A stretch of DNA of 52,109 nucleotides from Rubrivivax sp. (GCA_021297985.1 JAJTGU010000057.1:1-52109); one strand, 5' to 3'. Shown: positions 31,378 through 39,865, numbered from the stretch's first letter. The notes: generated from the letters alone by a model not told the origin. Numbers and translations are program-made.

Positions 31378-32033
31378 GCCACGGGCTCCAGACGCCCGTT
31401 CGCCAGAAGCAGGCTCTTGTCGGCACGCAAGGCCAAGGGTTTGCTGTGGGTGACGATCACCAGGCCGGACCCCGTCTCGCGGGCGCAGTCGAACATCAGC
31501 CCGGCCACGCTTTCCGAGGTGTGCATGTCCAGATTGCCGGTGGGCTCGTCGGCAAAGATGAAGCGCGGCGCGGTGACGAAGGCCCGAGCCACCGCGATGC
31601 GCTGTTGCTCACCGCCGCTCAGTTGGTGGGGGCGGTGCCGGGCGCGGTCCTTCAGCCCGACCTTCTCAAGCCAGCGAGCGGCAACGTCGAACGCGTCGCG
31701 ATGGCCCTTCAGTCGAAGCGGCAAGGCCAGGTTGCCGATGGCATCGAGCTCGGGCATCAGATGAAACTGCTGGAAGATGAAGCCGGAGTTGGCGCGCATC
31801 GTCAGCGCGTCGACCGAGGCCCCGCCGATGGTGAAGCACACCGTGCCGCCCGCCGGCTTCTCCAGGCCCGCGGCAATCGACAGCAGGCTGGACTTTCCCG
31901 CTCCTGACGGGCCGATGATGGCCAGGGTTTCATCGGCACGGACCGTGCAGGACAGCCCACGGAAGAGCTCGATCCGCTCGCGGGCCGTATCGAAGTGATG
32001 GCTGATGCTCCTTAGCTCGATCGTGTCGGGCAT
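31374..32033 (-). CDS. YbbA/LolD-like ABC transporter ATPase
   Basis: A 219-residue ATPase of the MacB/LolD/FtsE class. Walker A GPSGAGKS is at residues 41-48, the Q-loop in FIFQQFHLMPEL, signature LSGGEQQR, Walker B RFIFADEPTGNLD and switch His in IVTHSK. It partners the overlapping ten-helix permease. The start at 32033 is set by AGGAG seven bases upstream; a longer frame from 32063 lacks this. It is the first gene of the ATPase-permease-regulator-kinase operon. Confidence 0.9.
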   Translation of the reverse strand: MPDTIELRSISHHFDTARERIELFRGLSCTVRADETLAIIGPSGAGKSSLLSIAAGLEKPAGGTVCFTIGGASVDALTMRANSGFIFQQFHLMPELDAIGNLALPLRLKGHRDAFDVAARWLEKVGLKDRARHRPHQLSGGEQQRIAVARAFVTAPRFIFADEPTGNLDMHTSESVAGLMFDCARETGSGLVIVTHSKPLALRADKSLLLANGRLEPVA

Positions 32034-32069
32034 GACTTGCTCCTGTCGCTGGGCGACATTCACCCTCGA

Positions 32070-33233
32070 TCAGCCCGGTGGCAACGTGGCCAGCAGCTTG
32101 CCGGCTTCGCTCCGCGCCTTGTCGTCGTTGTGCCCGGGGGCCATCACCTGTGCGATCAGCGCGCGGGCGCGGGCCGTGTCGCCTTGCCCGGCGTGGGCCC
32201 GCGCCAGCACGACGCGGAACTGGGGGTGCGCGAAGTGCGGCGCGGCCAGCTCCATCACCGAGATCGCCTGACGACGGGCGGCGTCGTCGGTGGCGGCACC
32301 ATGCTGGTAGTGGCCCAGCATCGCGATCAGGTCGGTCTTGTAGCGCTTGGCGTCGGCCTGCAGCAGCGCGCGCACGGCCACCTGTTCGCCGGCCAGCCAC
32401 AGCTGCACGAGCTGCATGCTGGCCTCTTCGCGGAACGGGGTGCGTGCGACCGGCACGCGACCCAGCGCCCGCACCACGGCCTCGGCGGCCATGGCGGTCG
32501 AGAACGGGTTCTGGCCCGTGATCAGGCGGTCGTCGACCACCAGCTTGGGCATCATCAGGTTCGCTTCTTCCCAGCGCGCGCCCTGCTCGCGCAGCCGCCG
32601 TTCGATCCAGAACGGGTACTCCTGGGCCCAGCGCTTGCCGAAGACGGTCTCTTCTTCATCGGTGAAGCCGGTGACGCGGCGGCCCGCAACCAGCGGCTGG
32701 CCATCGGGCAGGCGCACCGACGCGAACACCGCCGGGCCGTGGCAGACCGCCGCGAGCACGCCACCCCGCGCGTGGTGCGTGCCCAGCAGCGTGGCCAGCG
32801 CCGTGTCGCGCGGCAGGTCGAACATCGCGCCCTTGCCGCCGATCACGAGGATCGCCGCATGCTCGCCGGGCGCCACGTCCTGCGTGCGCCGGGTGGCCTT
32901 CAGCGCGGCGACGGCCTGCGGGTCGGCCTTGAACGCGCGGATGCTGTCGTCGGCGGCGTCGTAACGGTCGGCGACCGGTGCCCCGCCGGCCGGGCTGGCC
33001 ACCTCGACGCGCAAGCCGTTGGCGCGCAGCACCAGCCAGGCCTGGGCGAGCTCTTCCATCTCGAAGCCGGGCCGCTCGTGCTTGCCGGCGGCGTCGAGCC
33101 GGCCTTCACCGCTGACGACCAGCAGGACCTTGGGGGACTCGGACGCGGACGCGGATGGCGCCATGGCCGTGGCGGACAGCAGGGCAAGAGCGGGGAGCCC
33201 GCAACGGCGGGCCACAGCAAACAGTGCAGACAT
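32070..33233 (-). CDS. Exported DJ-1/PfpI-like protein with C-terminal extension
   Basis: A 387-residue protein with a signal peptide (residues 1 to about 30, ending ASA). The core, residues about 35-265, is a DJ-1/PfpI domain of the Hsp31/YedU type: ILVIGGKGAMFDLP, the nucleophile elbow AAVCHGPAVF with C164-H165, and FGKRWAQEYPFWIE. Cytoplasmic relatives are glyoxalases or deglycases; the role of an exported form is unclear. The last 120 or so residues are helical and end in a TPR-like pattern, beyond the family's normal end. Confidence 0.75.
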   Translation of the reverse strand: MSALFAVARRCGLPALALLSATAMAPSASASESPKVLLVVSGEGRLDAAGKHERPGFEMEELAQAWLVLRANGLRVEVASPAGGAPVADRYDAADDSIRAFKADPQAVAALKATRRTQDVAPGEHAAILVIGGKGAMFDLPRDTALATLLGTHHARGGVLAAVCHGPAVFASVRLPDGQPLVAGRRVTGFTDEEETVFGKRWAQEYPFWIERRLREQGARWEEANLMMPKLVVDDRLITGQNPFSTAMAAEAVVRALGRVPVARTPFREEASMQLVQLWLAGEQVAVRALLQADAKRYKTDLIAMLGHYQHGAATDDAARRQAISVMELAAPHFAHPQFRVVLARAHAGQGDTARARALIAQVMAPGHNDDKARSEAGKLLATLPPG

Positions 33234-33326
33234 GGGGTTGGGCCCTTTGGGCGTTGGACAAGGAGACACGACTGTGCCGGGCCGGCATCAAGAAACCTTC
33301 AAGACCTTCGGCCTCGACAATGGGCG

Positions 33327-34538
33327 ATGCCTCCAGCCCCCAAGCCGAGCGCCCTGCCGACCGGCACGACCCGCACCCGCGACCTGCGCGGCGCCACGCG
33401 CCTGGCCCGCGACGCCACGCTGGGCCTGGCCGATCTGGTGGAGGCGATGCACGAGCGCATCGCCCGCCTGCCGGGTCTGCCAGCGCCCGCCCAGGCCGGC
33501 CGCACAAGTGGCATCACCGGCTGGGTCTACCGCAGCGTGCGCGGCGTGACGCGTGTGGCCGGTGGCAGCGTCGACACCCTGCTCGGCCTGCTGGGGTCGG
33601 CCCTTGAGCCGGCATCCGGCGCCGAGCGTCCACCACTGCCACAACGCGAGGCGCTGGTCGCCGCGCTGAACGGTGTTCTCGGCGACCACCTGGCCGCCAC
33701 CGCCAATCCCCTCGCGACCCCGATGTCGCTGCGACAGGACGGCCAGGCCCTGCCGCTGGCCGATGCCGCGGCGCTGGCGGCGCGTCTGCCCCAGGCCAAG
33801 GGCGACGTGCTGGTGCTGGTCCACGGCCTGTGCATGAACGACCTGCAATGGACCCGCAAGGGCCACAACCACGGCCTGGCGCTGGCGGCGTCGCGGGGCT
33901 TCGTCCCCGTGTTTGCCCACTACAACAGCGGCCAGGCGATCACCGACAACGGGCTGGCACTGGCGCAGCAACTCGAGCAACTGGTGGCCCACTGGCCAGG
34001 GTCGGTTCGCCGCCTGCTGCTGGTCGGCCACAGCATGGGCGGCCTGGTCGCACGCAGTGCGCTGCACCAGGGCCAGGCCACCGGTCAGGCTTGGCCGGCG
34101 CTCGTCAGCGACCTCGTGACCCTGGGCACGCCGCACACGGGCGCACCGCTCGAGAAGGCCGGCCACTGGATCGACATCGTGCTCGGCGCGACGCCGTATG
34201 CCGCACCGCTGGCGCGCATCGGCCGCGTGCGCAGCGCCGGCATCGTCGACCTGCGCCACGGCACCGTCCTGCGCGACGCGACCATCGCCGTACCGCTGCC
34301 GCAAGGCGTGCGCTGCTTTGCCATCGCCTCCACACTGGGCCAGCAGCCGGGCAACACCAAGGGCCGTCTTCTCGGCGACGGCCTGGTGCCGCTGGCCAGC
34401 GCGCTGGGCCGGCACCGCGACCCCGCCCGACGCCTGGCCTTTGCCCCCGAGCGGCAATGGACCGGCCAGGGCATCGGCCACCTGGATCTCCTGAGCGACC
34501 CCGACGTGGCGGCGCAGCTGCACGCGTGGTTGGCCTGA
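33327..34538 (+). CDS. Alpha/beta hydrolase (PGAP1/lipase-like)
   Basis: A 403-residue cytoplasmic-looking protein. After an N-terminal helical region of about 165 residues comes the hydrolase core: VLVLVHGLCMND (oxyanion hole), GHSMGG with nucleophile S236, LVTLGTPHTGAPLEKAG, and a C-terminal GDGLVPLASALG and GIGHLDLL that supply Asp and His. This matches PGAP1-like and triacylglycerol-lipase-like hydrolases. The substrate is unknown. No clear ribosome site precedes the ATG at 33327. Divergent from the DJ-1-like gene. Confidence 0.8.
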   Translation: MPPAPKPSALPTGTTRTRDLRGATRLARDATLGLADLVEAMHERIARLPGLPAPAQAGRTSGITGWVYRSVRGVTRVAGGSVDTLLGLLGSALEPASGAERPPLPQREALVAALNGVLGDHLAATANPLATPMSLRQDGQALPLADAAALAARLPQAKGDVLVLVHGLCMNDLQWTRKGHNHGLALAASRGFVPVFAHYNSGQAITDNGLALAQQLEQLVAHWPGSVRRLLLVGHSMGGLVARSALHQGQATGQAWPALVSDLVTLGTPHTGAPLEKAGHWIDIVLGATPYAAPLARIGRVRSAGIVDLRHGTVLRDATIAVPLPQGVRCFAIASTLGQQPGNTKGRLLGDGLVPLASALGRHRDPARRLAFAPERQWTGQGIGHLDLLSDPDVAAQLHAWLA

Positions 34539-34586
34539 CACCGCCCTGCCTATGATGGCGGCGCCCTGCCGCCAACCGATCCACGA

Positions 34587-34607
34587 ATGAGCGCCCCCCG
34601 CCGATGA
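34587..34607 (+). CDS. Six-codon leader ORF overlapping the mlrC start
   Basis: ATG at 34587 opens a frame encoding MSAPRR whose TGA (34605-34607) overlaps the ATG of mlrC (34604). This would permit coupled translation. A TATGAT box lies upstream at 34551-34556. It may be coincidence. Confidence 0.2.
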   Translation: MSAPRR

Positions 34608-36130
34608 GCAAGACCCTCTTCACCGCTTGCCTGGGCACCGAGACCAACTCGTTCTCGCCGATCCCGACCGGCATGGATCTGTTCCGCCGCACGCTGCTGG
34701 TCCGCGACGGGGCACACCCCGCAAGTCCGCACTTCTTTGCCTTGCCGTTGATCGTCTGGCGCCAGCGCGCCCAGGCGCTGGGCTGGCGTGTCGTCGAGGG
34801 CCTTGCCGCCTTTGCGACCCCGGCCGGGAACACCACGCGTGCGACCTTCGAGCAGCTGTGCGACGAGATCGTGTCCAAGCTGCACGCCGCGATGCCGGTG
34901 GACGCGGTGCTGCTGAACCTGCACGGCGCGATGATCGCCGACGGGTACCCCGACGCCGAGGGCGAGCTGATCCGCCGCGTGCGCGTTGAGGTCGGGCCGA
35001 CCGTGCCCATCGGCGTCGAGCTCGACCTGCACTGCCACCTGACAGAGCAGAAGCAGGCCCACGCGACAGCGATCGTGATCTACAAGGAGTACCCGCACGT
35101 CGACGTCACCGAGCGGGCCGAGGAGCTGTTCACCCTCATCGAAGCGACGCTGTCGGGCCGCCTGCGTCCGGTCATGGCCGTGCACGACTGCCGGATGCTC
35201 GGCATCTTCCCGACCACGCGCGAGCCGATGCGCGGCTTTGTCGACCGCATGTCGGCACTCGAAGGGCGGGACGGCACCATCTCGGTTTCGCTGGCTCACG
35301 GATTCCCCTGGGGCGACACGCCCGAGGTCGGTGCCCGGGTGCTGGTGGTGGCCGATGGCGACCGCGGCCAGGCACAGTCGCTCGCCGCCCGGCTGGCGGA
35401 GGCGTTCTGGTCCTTGCGCCGCGAGGTGTCGCCGCCCTTCGTGTCCGTCGACGCCGCCGTTGCACGCATTGCCGGGCATCCGGGCGGCAAGCCGCTGGTG
35501 CTGGCCGACACCGCCGACAACCCCGGCATCGGCGCCGCGGGCGACTCGACCTTCCTGCTCGCCGCGCTGCTGGCGCGCCAGATCGGTGGCGTCGCCATCG
35601 CGCCGTTCTGGGACCCTGTTGCGACTTCGCTCGCCTTCGAGGCTGGCCTGGGGGCCTGCCTGGACTTGCGGCTGGGGGGCAAGCTCGGCCCCGCTTCAGG
35701 CGTGCCGGTCGATGTGCGGGTGCATGTCCGGGGACTGGTTCACGATGCCCAACAGCCTTTCGGTCCGGCGATGGCGGGCATGGGCAACATGGCCTGGCTG
35801 CGCATCGGCCTTGGCCGCGAATGCAGCGACTGCAGTGACCGCAATCGCAGCGGTGACCACTCCGACTTCATCGACGTCGTGGTCAACGACTTCCGCACGC
35901 AGGGCTTCGCCCCGGCGTGCTTCACGGCGGCGGGCCTCGAACTGGCCCGCTACCGCGGGCTGGTCGTCAAGTCGACACAGCACTTTCATGCCGGCTTCCT
36001 GCCGGTTGCGGCCGAGATCCTGTACGTCTCGGCGCCTGGCACCGGCGCGATGGACATGCGCGCCTTGCCGTTCAGGCACGTGACCCGCGCCTTGTGGCCG
36101 CGGGTCGACGACCCGGGATCGGCGGGCTGA
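34604..36130 (+). CDS. MlrC-family (M81) metallopeptidase
   Basis: A 508-residue protein of the microcystinase-C family. The N-terminal part shows CLGTETNSFSPIPTG, LLNLHGAMIADGYPDAEGEL and GVELDLHCHLTE; the C-terminal MlrC domain has LADTADNPGIGAAGDSTFLL and VKSTQHFHAGFLPVA. These are putative zinc enzymes; most family members outside microcystin degraders have unknown substrates. An odd Cys/Asp/Ser-rich stretch sits at residues 407-421. It is alone on its strand and converges on zrgA. Confidence 0.87.
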   Translation: MSKTLFTACLGTETNSFSPIPTGMDLFRRTLLVRDGAHPASPHFFALPLIVWRQRAQALGWRVVEGLAAFATPAGNTTRATFEQLCDEIVSKLHAAMPVDAVLLNLHGAMIADGYPDAEGELIRRVRVEVGPTVPIGVELDLHCHLTEQKQAHATAIVIYKEYPHVDVTERAEELFTLIEATLSGRLRPVMAVHDCRMLGIFPTTREPMRGFVDRMSALEGRDGTISVSLAHGFPWGDTPEVGARVLVVADGDRGQAQSLAARLAEAFWSLRREVSPPFVSVDAAVARIAGHPGGKPLVLADTADNPGIGAAGDSTFLLAALLARQIGGVAIAPFWDPVATSLAFEAGLGACLDLRLGGKLGPASGVPVDVRVHVRGLVHDAQQPFGPAMAGMGNMAWLRIGLGRECSDCSDRNRSGDHSDFIDVVVNDFRTQGFAPACFTAAGLELARYRGLVVKSTQHFHAGFLPVAAEILYVSAPGTGAMDMRALPFRHVTRALWPRVDDPGSAG

Positions 36131-36131
36131 G

Positions 36132-36149
36132 GGCGCCGCTGAAGGCGCC
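36132..36149. terminator. Short hairpin between convergent mlrC and zrgA
   Basis: GGCGCC repeats at 36132-36137 and 36144-36149, self-complementary, can form a six-pair stem in the 21-bp gap between convergent genes. No T tract follows on either strand. Confidence 0.3.
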
Positions 36150-36151
36150 GA

Positions 36152-36730
36152 TCAGCGCACCAGCGGGACGCTGCGTGCCGGCCGTCTGAGCGTCAGCTTG
36201 GCCTGGCCCTGGGGCCCGGCCACCTGCACGTCGATGCGCTTGATCCGCCGATAGGCGTCGAACAACGCCACGTCCAGTTGACGAAGCGCCGCGGGCTGCG
36301 CGCAGCGGTACTCGTAGCGCGCGTCGAGGTCGGCATGACCCCCCTTCGGCGCTGGGCTTCCGGCCACAGGCTCGAGCACCGGAGCCTTGACCTCGGCCAG
36401 GCTCAGGCTGCACTGCGCCGCGGCATCGGCCGACCACAGCGGCGCGGCCATGTCCGGGCCACGCAGGCGTGCCAGCACGTCGGCCGCGGCCTTGCGCTCG
36501 GCGTCGTTGCGTGGTGCGCGCTCAAAGCCCAGCAGGTTGTCCAGCGGGGTCTCCAGTGCGATCACCAGGGTGTTGCCGTCGACCGCCACGTCGAGCTTCA
36601 TCGCGCCGTGCTCATGCGCCTTGCCCGACGCCCAGGCGGCGCCAGCGGCACCCAGACAGGCCGAAACACCGACCAGGGCCAGCGCCAGGGCCAAGGTCAG
36701 GGTCGGCCGGAAGATGTCGTGTCGGGTCAT
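36152..36730 (-). CDS. zrgA: ZrgA-like (DUF2796) zinc-uptake-associated protein
   Basis: A 192-residue exported protein: a signal or anchor helix at residues about 9-35, then HEHGAMKLDVAVDGNTLVI and ETPLDNLLGFERAP, the hallmark opening of DUF2796/ZrgA proteins implicated in zinc uptake. The usual long His/Asp-rich linker is almost absent here; only AHEH and a single GGH remain. GGAG precedes the ATG. It is the last gene of the leftward zinc operon, 35 bp after znuA. Confidence 0.85.
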   Translation of the reverse strand: MTRHDIFRPTLTLALALALVGVSACLGAAGAAWASGKAHEHGAMKLDVAVDGNTLVIALETPLDNLLGFERAPRNDAERKAAADVLARLRGPDMAAPLWSADAAAQCSLSLAEVKAPVLEPVAGSPAPKGGHADLDARYEYRCAQPAALRQLDVALFDAYRRIKRIDVQVAGPQGQAKLTLRRPARSVPLVR

Positions 36731-36765
36731 CTCGGAATCTCCAGATCGGGTTGGCGGACGGCCGT

Positions 36766-37659
36766 TCAGGCCTGCAGCGCCGTGACGATGCTGCGGGCGT
36801 TGTGTTCCATCAGGCGGAGATAGGTTCCCGCCGGGCCGTCGGGCGCCGACAGCGCGTCGGAATACAACGTGCCGCCGATGCGCACGCCCGCCTCGCTCGC
36901 GAGCCGCTCGATCAAGCGCGGGTCGCTGATGTTCTCGATGAACACCGCACGCACGCCCTGGTTGCGGATCTGGCGGATCAGGCGTGCCACCGCGGCGGCG
37001 GACGGCTCGCTGTGCGTCGCCCAGCCCTGCGGCGCCATGAAGTCCACGCCGTAGGCGGCGCCAAAGTAGCCGAAGGCGTCGTGCGACGTGATCACGCGCC
37101 GCTTCTCGCGCGGCACGGCCGCCAGTTGCTCGCGCACCTGCCGGTCCAGGCGGTCGATGCGCGCGATGTAGTCGGCCTCGCGCGCCGCAATCGCCTCGCG
37201 CTGCTCGGGCCAGCGCTGGGCAAACGCCGCGCTGATGTTGACGGCATAGCGCCGCGCCATCGCCAGGTCCTGCCAGGCGTGCGGATCGGTGCCGTGGTGT
37301 CCGCCTTGGCGTGGCTTGATGCCCTGCGTCGCGATGGCAACCCGGCCGCGGTAGCCCGACACCTTGATCATGCGTTCGATCCAGCCTTCGAAACCCAGCC
37401 CGTTGATCACCACCAGGTCGGCCTGGGCGAGGCGGCGGCCATCGGCGGGGCTGGGTTCGTAGACATGGGCGTCGGCATTGGGCCCGACCAGGGCCGTCAC
37501 CTGCACGCCAGCAGGCGCCAGTTCCTGTGCCATGTCGGCCAGGATGGAAAAGCTGGCCACGATGCGCGAAGTCGGGGTCTGGGCCCGGGCCGCGATGGGT
37601 TGCAGCGTGGCCCATGGGGCACAGGCCAGGGCCAGGGTCTTGCGTCGGGTGATGGGCAT
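36766..37659 (-). CDS. znuA: Periplasmic zinc-binding protein ZnuA-like (ABC cluster A-I)
   Basis: A 297-residue binding protein with a Tat-like ITRRKTLALACA signal. Metal ligands are recognisable: His in DAHVYEPSPAD, His in DPHAWQDL, His in TSHDAFGYFG, and Asp in the C-terminal LYSDALS. The His-rich loop of classical ZnuA is reduced to GGHHGTDPH, so Mn specificity cannot be excluded by sequence; the zur-znuCB context favours zinc. The ATG at 37659 is preferred over a TTG at 37668 that would overlap znuB. Confidence 0.9.
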   Translation of the reverse strand: MPITRRKTLALACAPWATLQPIAARAQTPTSRIVASFSILADMAQELAPAGVQVTALVGPNADAHVYEPSPADGRRLAQADLVVINGLGFEGWIERMIKVSGYRGRVAIATQGIKPRQGGHHGTDPHAWQDLAMARRYAVNISAAFAQRWPEQREAIAAREADYIARIDRLDRQVREQLAAVPREKRRVITSHDAFGYFGAAYGVDFMAPQGWATHSEPSAAAVARLIRQIRNQGVRAVFIENISDPRLIERLASEAGVRIGGTLYSDALSAPDGPAGTYLRLMEHNARSIVTALQA

Positions 37660-37664
37660 GGGAT

Positions 37665-38543
37665 TCAACGGGCTCGATGGGAATGGGCCTGAAGGCGTCG
37701 CACCACGATGCCGTCACGGGCACCGAAGAGGACCGACACGATGTAGCTGGCGCCGCAGACCAGCACGATGCAGGGCCCCGAGGGCAGCTCGGCGTGGTAG
37801 CTCAGCAGCAGGCCGACGGCGCCCGAGACGGCTCCCATGGCGACCGCCAGCGCCGCCATCGCAGGCAGGCTGGTGACCCAGAAGCGGGCCGACGCCGCGG
37901 GCAGCATCATCAAGCCGACGGCCATCAAGGTGCCCAGGGCCTGGAAGGCGCTGACGAGATTGGCGACCAGCAGGACCAGCAGCAGCATGTGCACGCGGGT
38001 GCCAGGACCACCAACGCTGCGCAGGAAGCCGGGGTCGAAGCTCTCCAGCACCAGCGGCCGGACCATCAACGCCAGCGCATACACCGTCAGGCTCGCCACC
38101 GCGGCGATCTGCAGCAGGGCGGCGTCGTCGACCGCCAACACACTGCCAAACAGCATGTGCATCAGATCGACCTGACTGCCGCGCAGGGACACCAAAAGCA
38201 CGCCGAGGGCCAGCGCGATCAAGTAGAACGCCGCAAAGCTGGCGTCCTCGCGCTGGGGCGTGGCGCGGGTGACGAACCCGGCCGCCAACGCCACCGCCAG
38301 CGCGGCGACAAAGCCACCCAGGCTCATCGCGGGCAGCGACATCCCGGCCAGCAGGAAGCCCGCTGCAGCGCCAGGCAGCACGGCGTGGGCCATGGCGTCG
38401 CCCACCAGGCTCATGCGGCGCAGCACCAGGATGCAACCGATGGGCGCGCAGCCCAGCGACAGGGCCAGCGTCGCCACCAACGCCCGACGCATGAACGCAA
38501 ATTCGGCGAAAGGCTGCCACAGGATCGTCTCCAGCAGGCTCAT
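37665..38543 (-). CDS. znuB: Zinc ABC transporter permease ZnuB-like
   Basis: A 292-residue membrane permease of the ABC-3 (metal) family with about eight helices. LRRMSLVGDAMAHAVLPGAA is the conserved cytoplasmic coupling region and LGTLMAVGLMMLPAASARF a later family block. It would form the channel for the ZnuA-delivered ion. ATG at 38543 overlaps the znuC stop (ATGA). A TTG start 15 bases upstream is unnecessary. Confidence 0.93.
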   Translation of the reverse strand: MSLLETILWQPFAEFAFMRRALVATLALSLGCAPIGCILVLRRMSLVGDAMAHAVLPGAAAGFLLAGMSLPAMSLGGFVAALAVALAAGFVTRATPQREDASFAAFYLIALALGVLLVSLRGSQVDLMHMLFGSVLAVDDAALLQIAAVASLTVYALALMVRPLVLESFDPGFLRSVGGPGTRVHMLLLVLLVANLVSAFQALGTLMAVGLMMLPAASARFWVTSLPAMAALAVAMGAVSGAVGLLLSYHAELPSGPCIVLVCGASYIVSVLFGARDGIVVRRLQAHSHRAR

Positions 38544-39286
38544 GCCGACCGTTCGCAAGTCGGTGCCGACTCGTCCCAGGACTCGGCCATCTGGCGTGCC
38601 TTGAACAGATGCTCGGCCTTCAGCACCTCGGCCGTCGGGCCCCAGGCGACCCGCTCGCGGGCCAGCAGCAGCACCTGCTCGAAGTGCTCGCGCACCTGCT
38701 CCAGGTCGTGCAGCACGGTGATGACGGTCCTGGCCTCGCGCTTCCAGCGCTGCAGCAGCGCCAGCAGGTCGGCCGTCGTGCGCGAGTCGATGGCGTTGAA
38801 CGGTTCATCCAGCAGGATCAGGCCCGCGTCCTGCATCAGCACGCGGGCGAACAGCACCCGCTGTGCCTGGCCGGCCGACAGCTCGCCCAGCCAGCGGGCG
38901 CCGAATCCGCTCAGGCCCACGGCAGCCAGTGCCTGGTCGACGCCAAGGCGGTCTTCCGGCCGCAGCCCCGCAAAGCTGCCGATCCGCGACCACAGACCCA
39001 TCGCCACGACCTCGTGCACGCGCACCGGGAAGCTGCGATCCAGCGCCGAAGCCTGCGGCAGGTAGGCCACGCGCAGGGCGGGGTCGCGGTCGATGCGCCC
39101 CTCGAAGCCACGGATCGTGCCGCCCATGGCGCCCAGCAGGCTGCTCTTGCCGGCCCCGTTGGGCCCGACCACCGCCGTCAGCGTCCCCGCCAGGAAGGTT
39201 CCACTCAGGTGATGCACAGCAGGGTGGCCGCGGTACGCCACCGTCACGTCCCGCAAGGTGACCGTCCCCGCGCGGGTGGCACTCAT
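38540..39286 (-). CDS. znuC: Zinc ABC transporter ATPase ZnuC-like
   Basis: A 248-residue ATPase of the metal-uptake class. Walker A GPNGAGKS is at residues 41-48, YLPQASALDRSFPVRVHEVVAMG is the Q-loop typical of Mn/Zn transporters, LSAGQAQR the signature and LILLDEPFNAID Walker B, with switch His in TVLHDL. It energises the ZnuB permease. The ATG at 39286 overlaps the stop of the preceding 29-codon ORF by 4 bp. Confidence 0.93.
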   Translation of the reverse strand: MSATRAGTVTLRDVTVAYRGHPAVHHLSGTFLAGTLTAVVGPNGAGKSSLLGAMGGTIRGFEGRIDRDPALRVAYLPQASALDRSFPVRVHEVVAMGLWSRIGSFAGLRPEDRLGVDQALAAVGLSGFGARWLGELSAGQAQRVLFARVLMQDAGLILLDEPFNAIDSRTTADLLALLQRWKREARTVITVLHDLEQVREHFEQVLLLARERVAWGPTAEVLKAEHLFKARQMAESWDESAPTCERSA

Positions 39287-39372
39287 GTCAGGGCCCAGGC
39301 CACGGCCAGCCACAGCACGGCCAGCACGGCACTGGCCAGCAGCAACCGGCAGCCGACCCCTGCGGTCAGCAT
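39283..39372 (-). CDS. Possible 29-residue single-pass membrane peptide
   Basis: A 30-codon frame lies between zur and znuC, starting 16 bases after the zur stop and overlapping the znuC ATG by 4 bp. The peptide opens MLTAGVGC and continues as one uninterrupted hydrophobic helix rich in Leu/Ala/Val with two Trp, ending WALT. It could couple znuC translation, or act as a small membrane partner of the zinc transporter. No clear ribosome site precedes it, and no homologue is known to me. Confidence 0.45.
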   Translation of the reverse strand: MLTAGVGCRLLLASAVLAVLWLAVAWALT

Positions 39373-39388
39373 GCCAACCCCAGCGCCG

Positions 39389-39832
39389 TCAACAGCGACG
39401 AGGGTGCGTGTGCGTGTGGCCGCCCGGCTCGGCGGTCTTGCGCCTGGCAGGCTTGTCGTTGGACGGAACACAGTCCTTGCAGCGCCCGTACAGCGTCAGG
39501 TCGTGGTCCTCGACCGTGAAGCCCTGTGGCGCCAGGCCTCCCAGGTCGCCCGGACAGGCGTGCACATCGAACACGCGCTGGCATTGCCGGCACTGGAAGT
39601 GGTGGTGGTGCCGGTGGCCCACCAGCTCGAAACGAGGGTTCTCGCCCGGCAGGTTCACCGGCTGAAGCGCGCCTTCCTCGACCAGCATCTTGAGGTTGCG
39701 GTAGACCGTGGCGATGCCCAGGCCCGGTACGGCCTGCTGCGCGGCGTCCAGCACCTCCTGCGGCAGCAGCGGTCGGTCGGCCTGGGCGATGGCCTCGCGA
39801 ATGGCGCTGCGCTGGCGGGTATTGCGTTCCAT
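39389..39832 (-). CDS. zur: Zinc uptake regulator Zur (Fur family)
   Basis: A 147-residue Fur-family repressor. The winged helix has LPQEVLDAAQQAVPGLGIATVYRNLKMLVEEG; the metal region has HRHHHHFQCRQC (H73-H78, C81, C84) and a second pair C118/C121 in GRCKDC. The two CxxC structural-zinc pairs plus the divergent zinc genes favour Zur over Fur. A His-rich tail (GGHTHTH) ends the protein. It leads the znuCBA-zrgA operon, so it is probably autoregulated through the operator just upstream. Confidence 0.9.
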   Translation of the reverse strand: MERNTRQRSAIREAIAQADRPLLPQEVLDAAQQAVPGLGIATVYRNLKMLVEEGALQPVNLPGENPRFELVGHRHHHHFQCRQCQRVFDVHACPGDLGGLAPQGFTVEDHDLTLYGRCKDCVPSNDKPARRKTAEPGGHTHTHPRRC

Positions 39833-39865
39833 GCATCGAGGTTACCGGACTTGCGAAGGTTCTAA

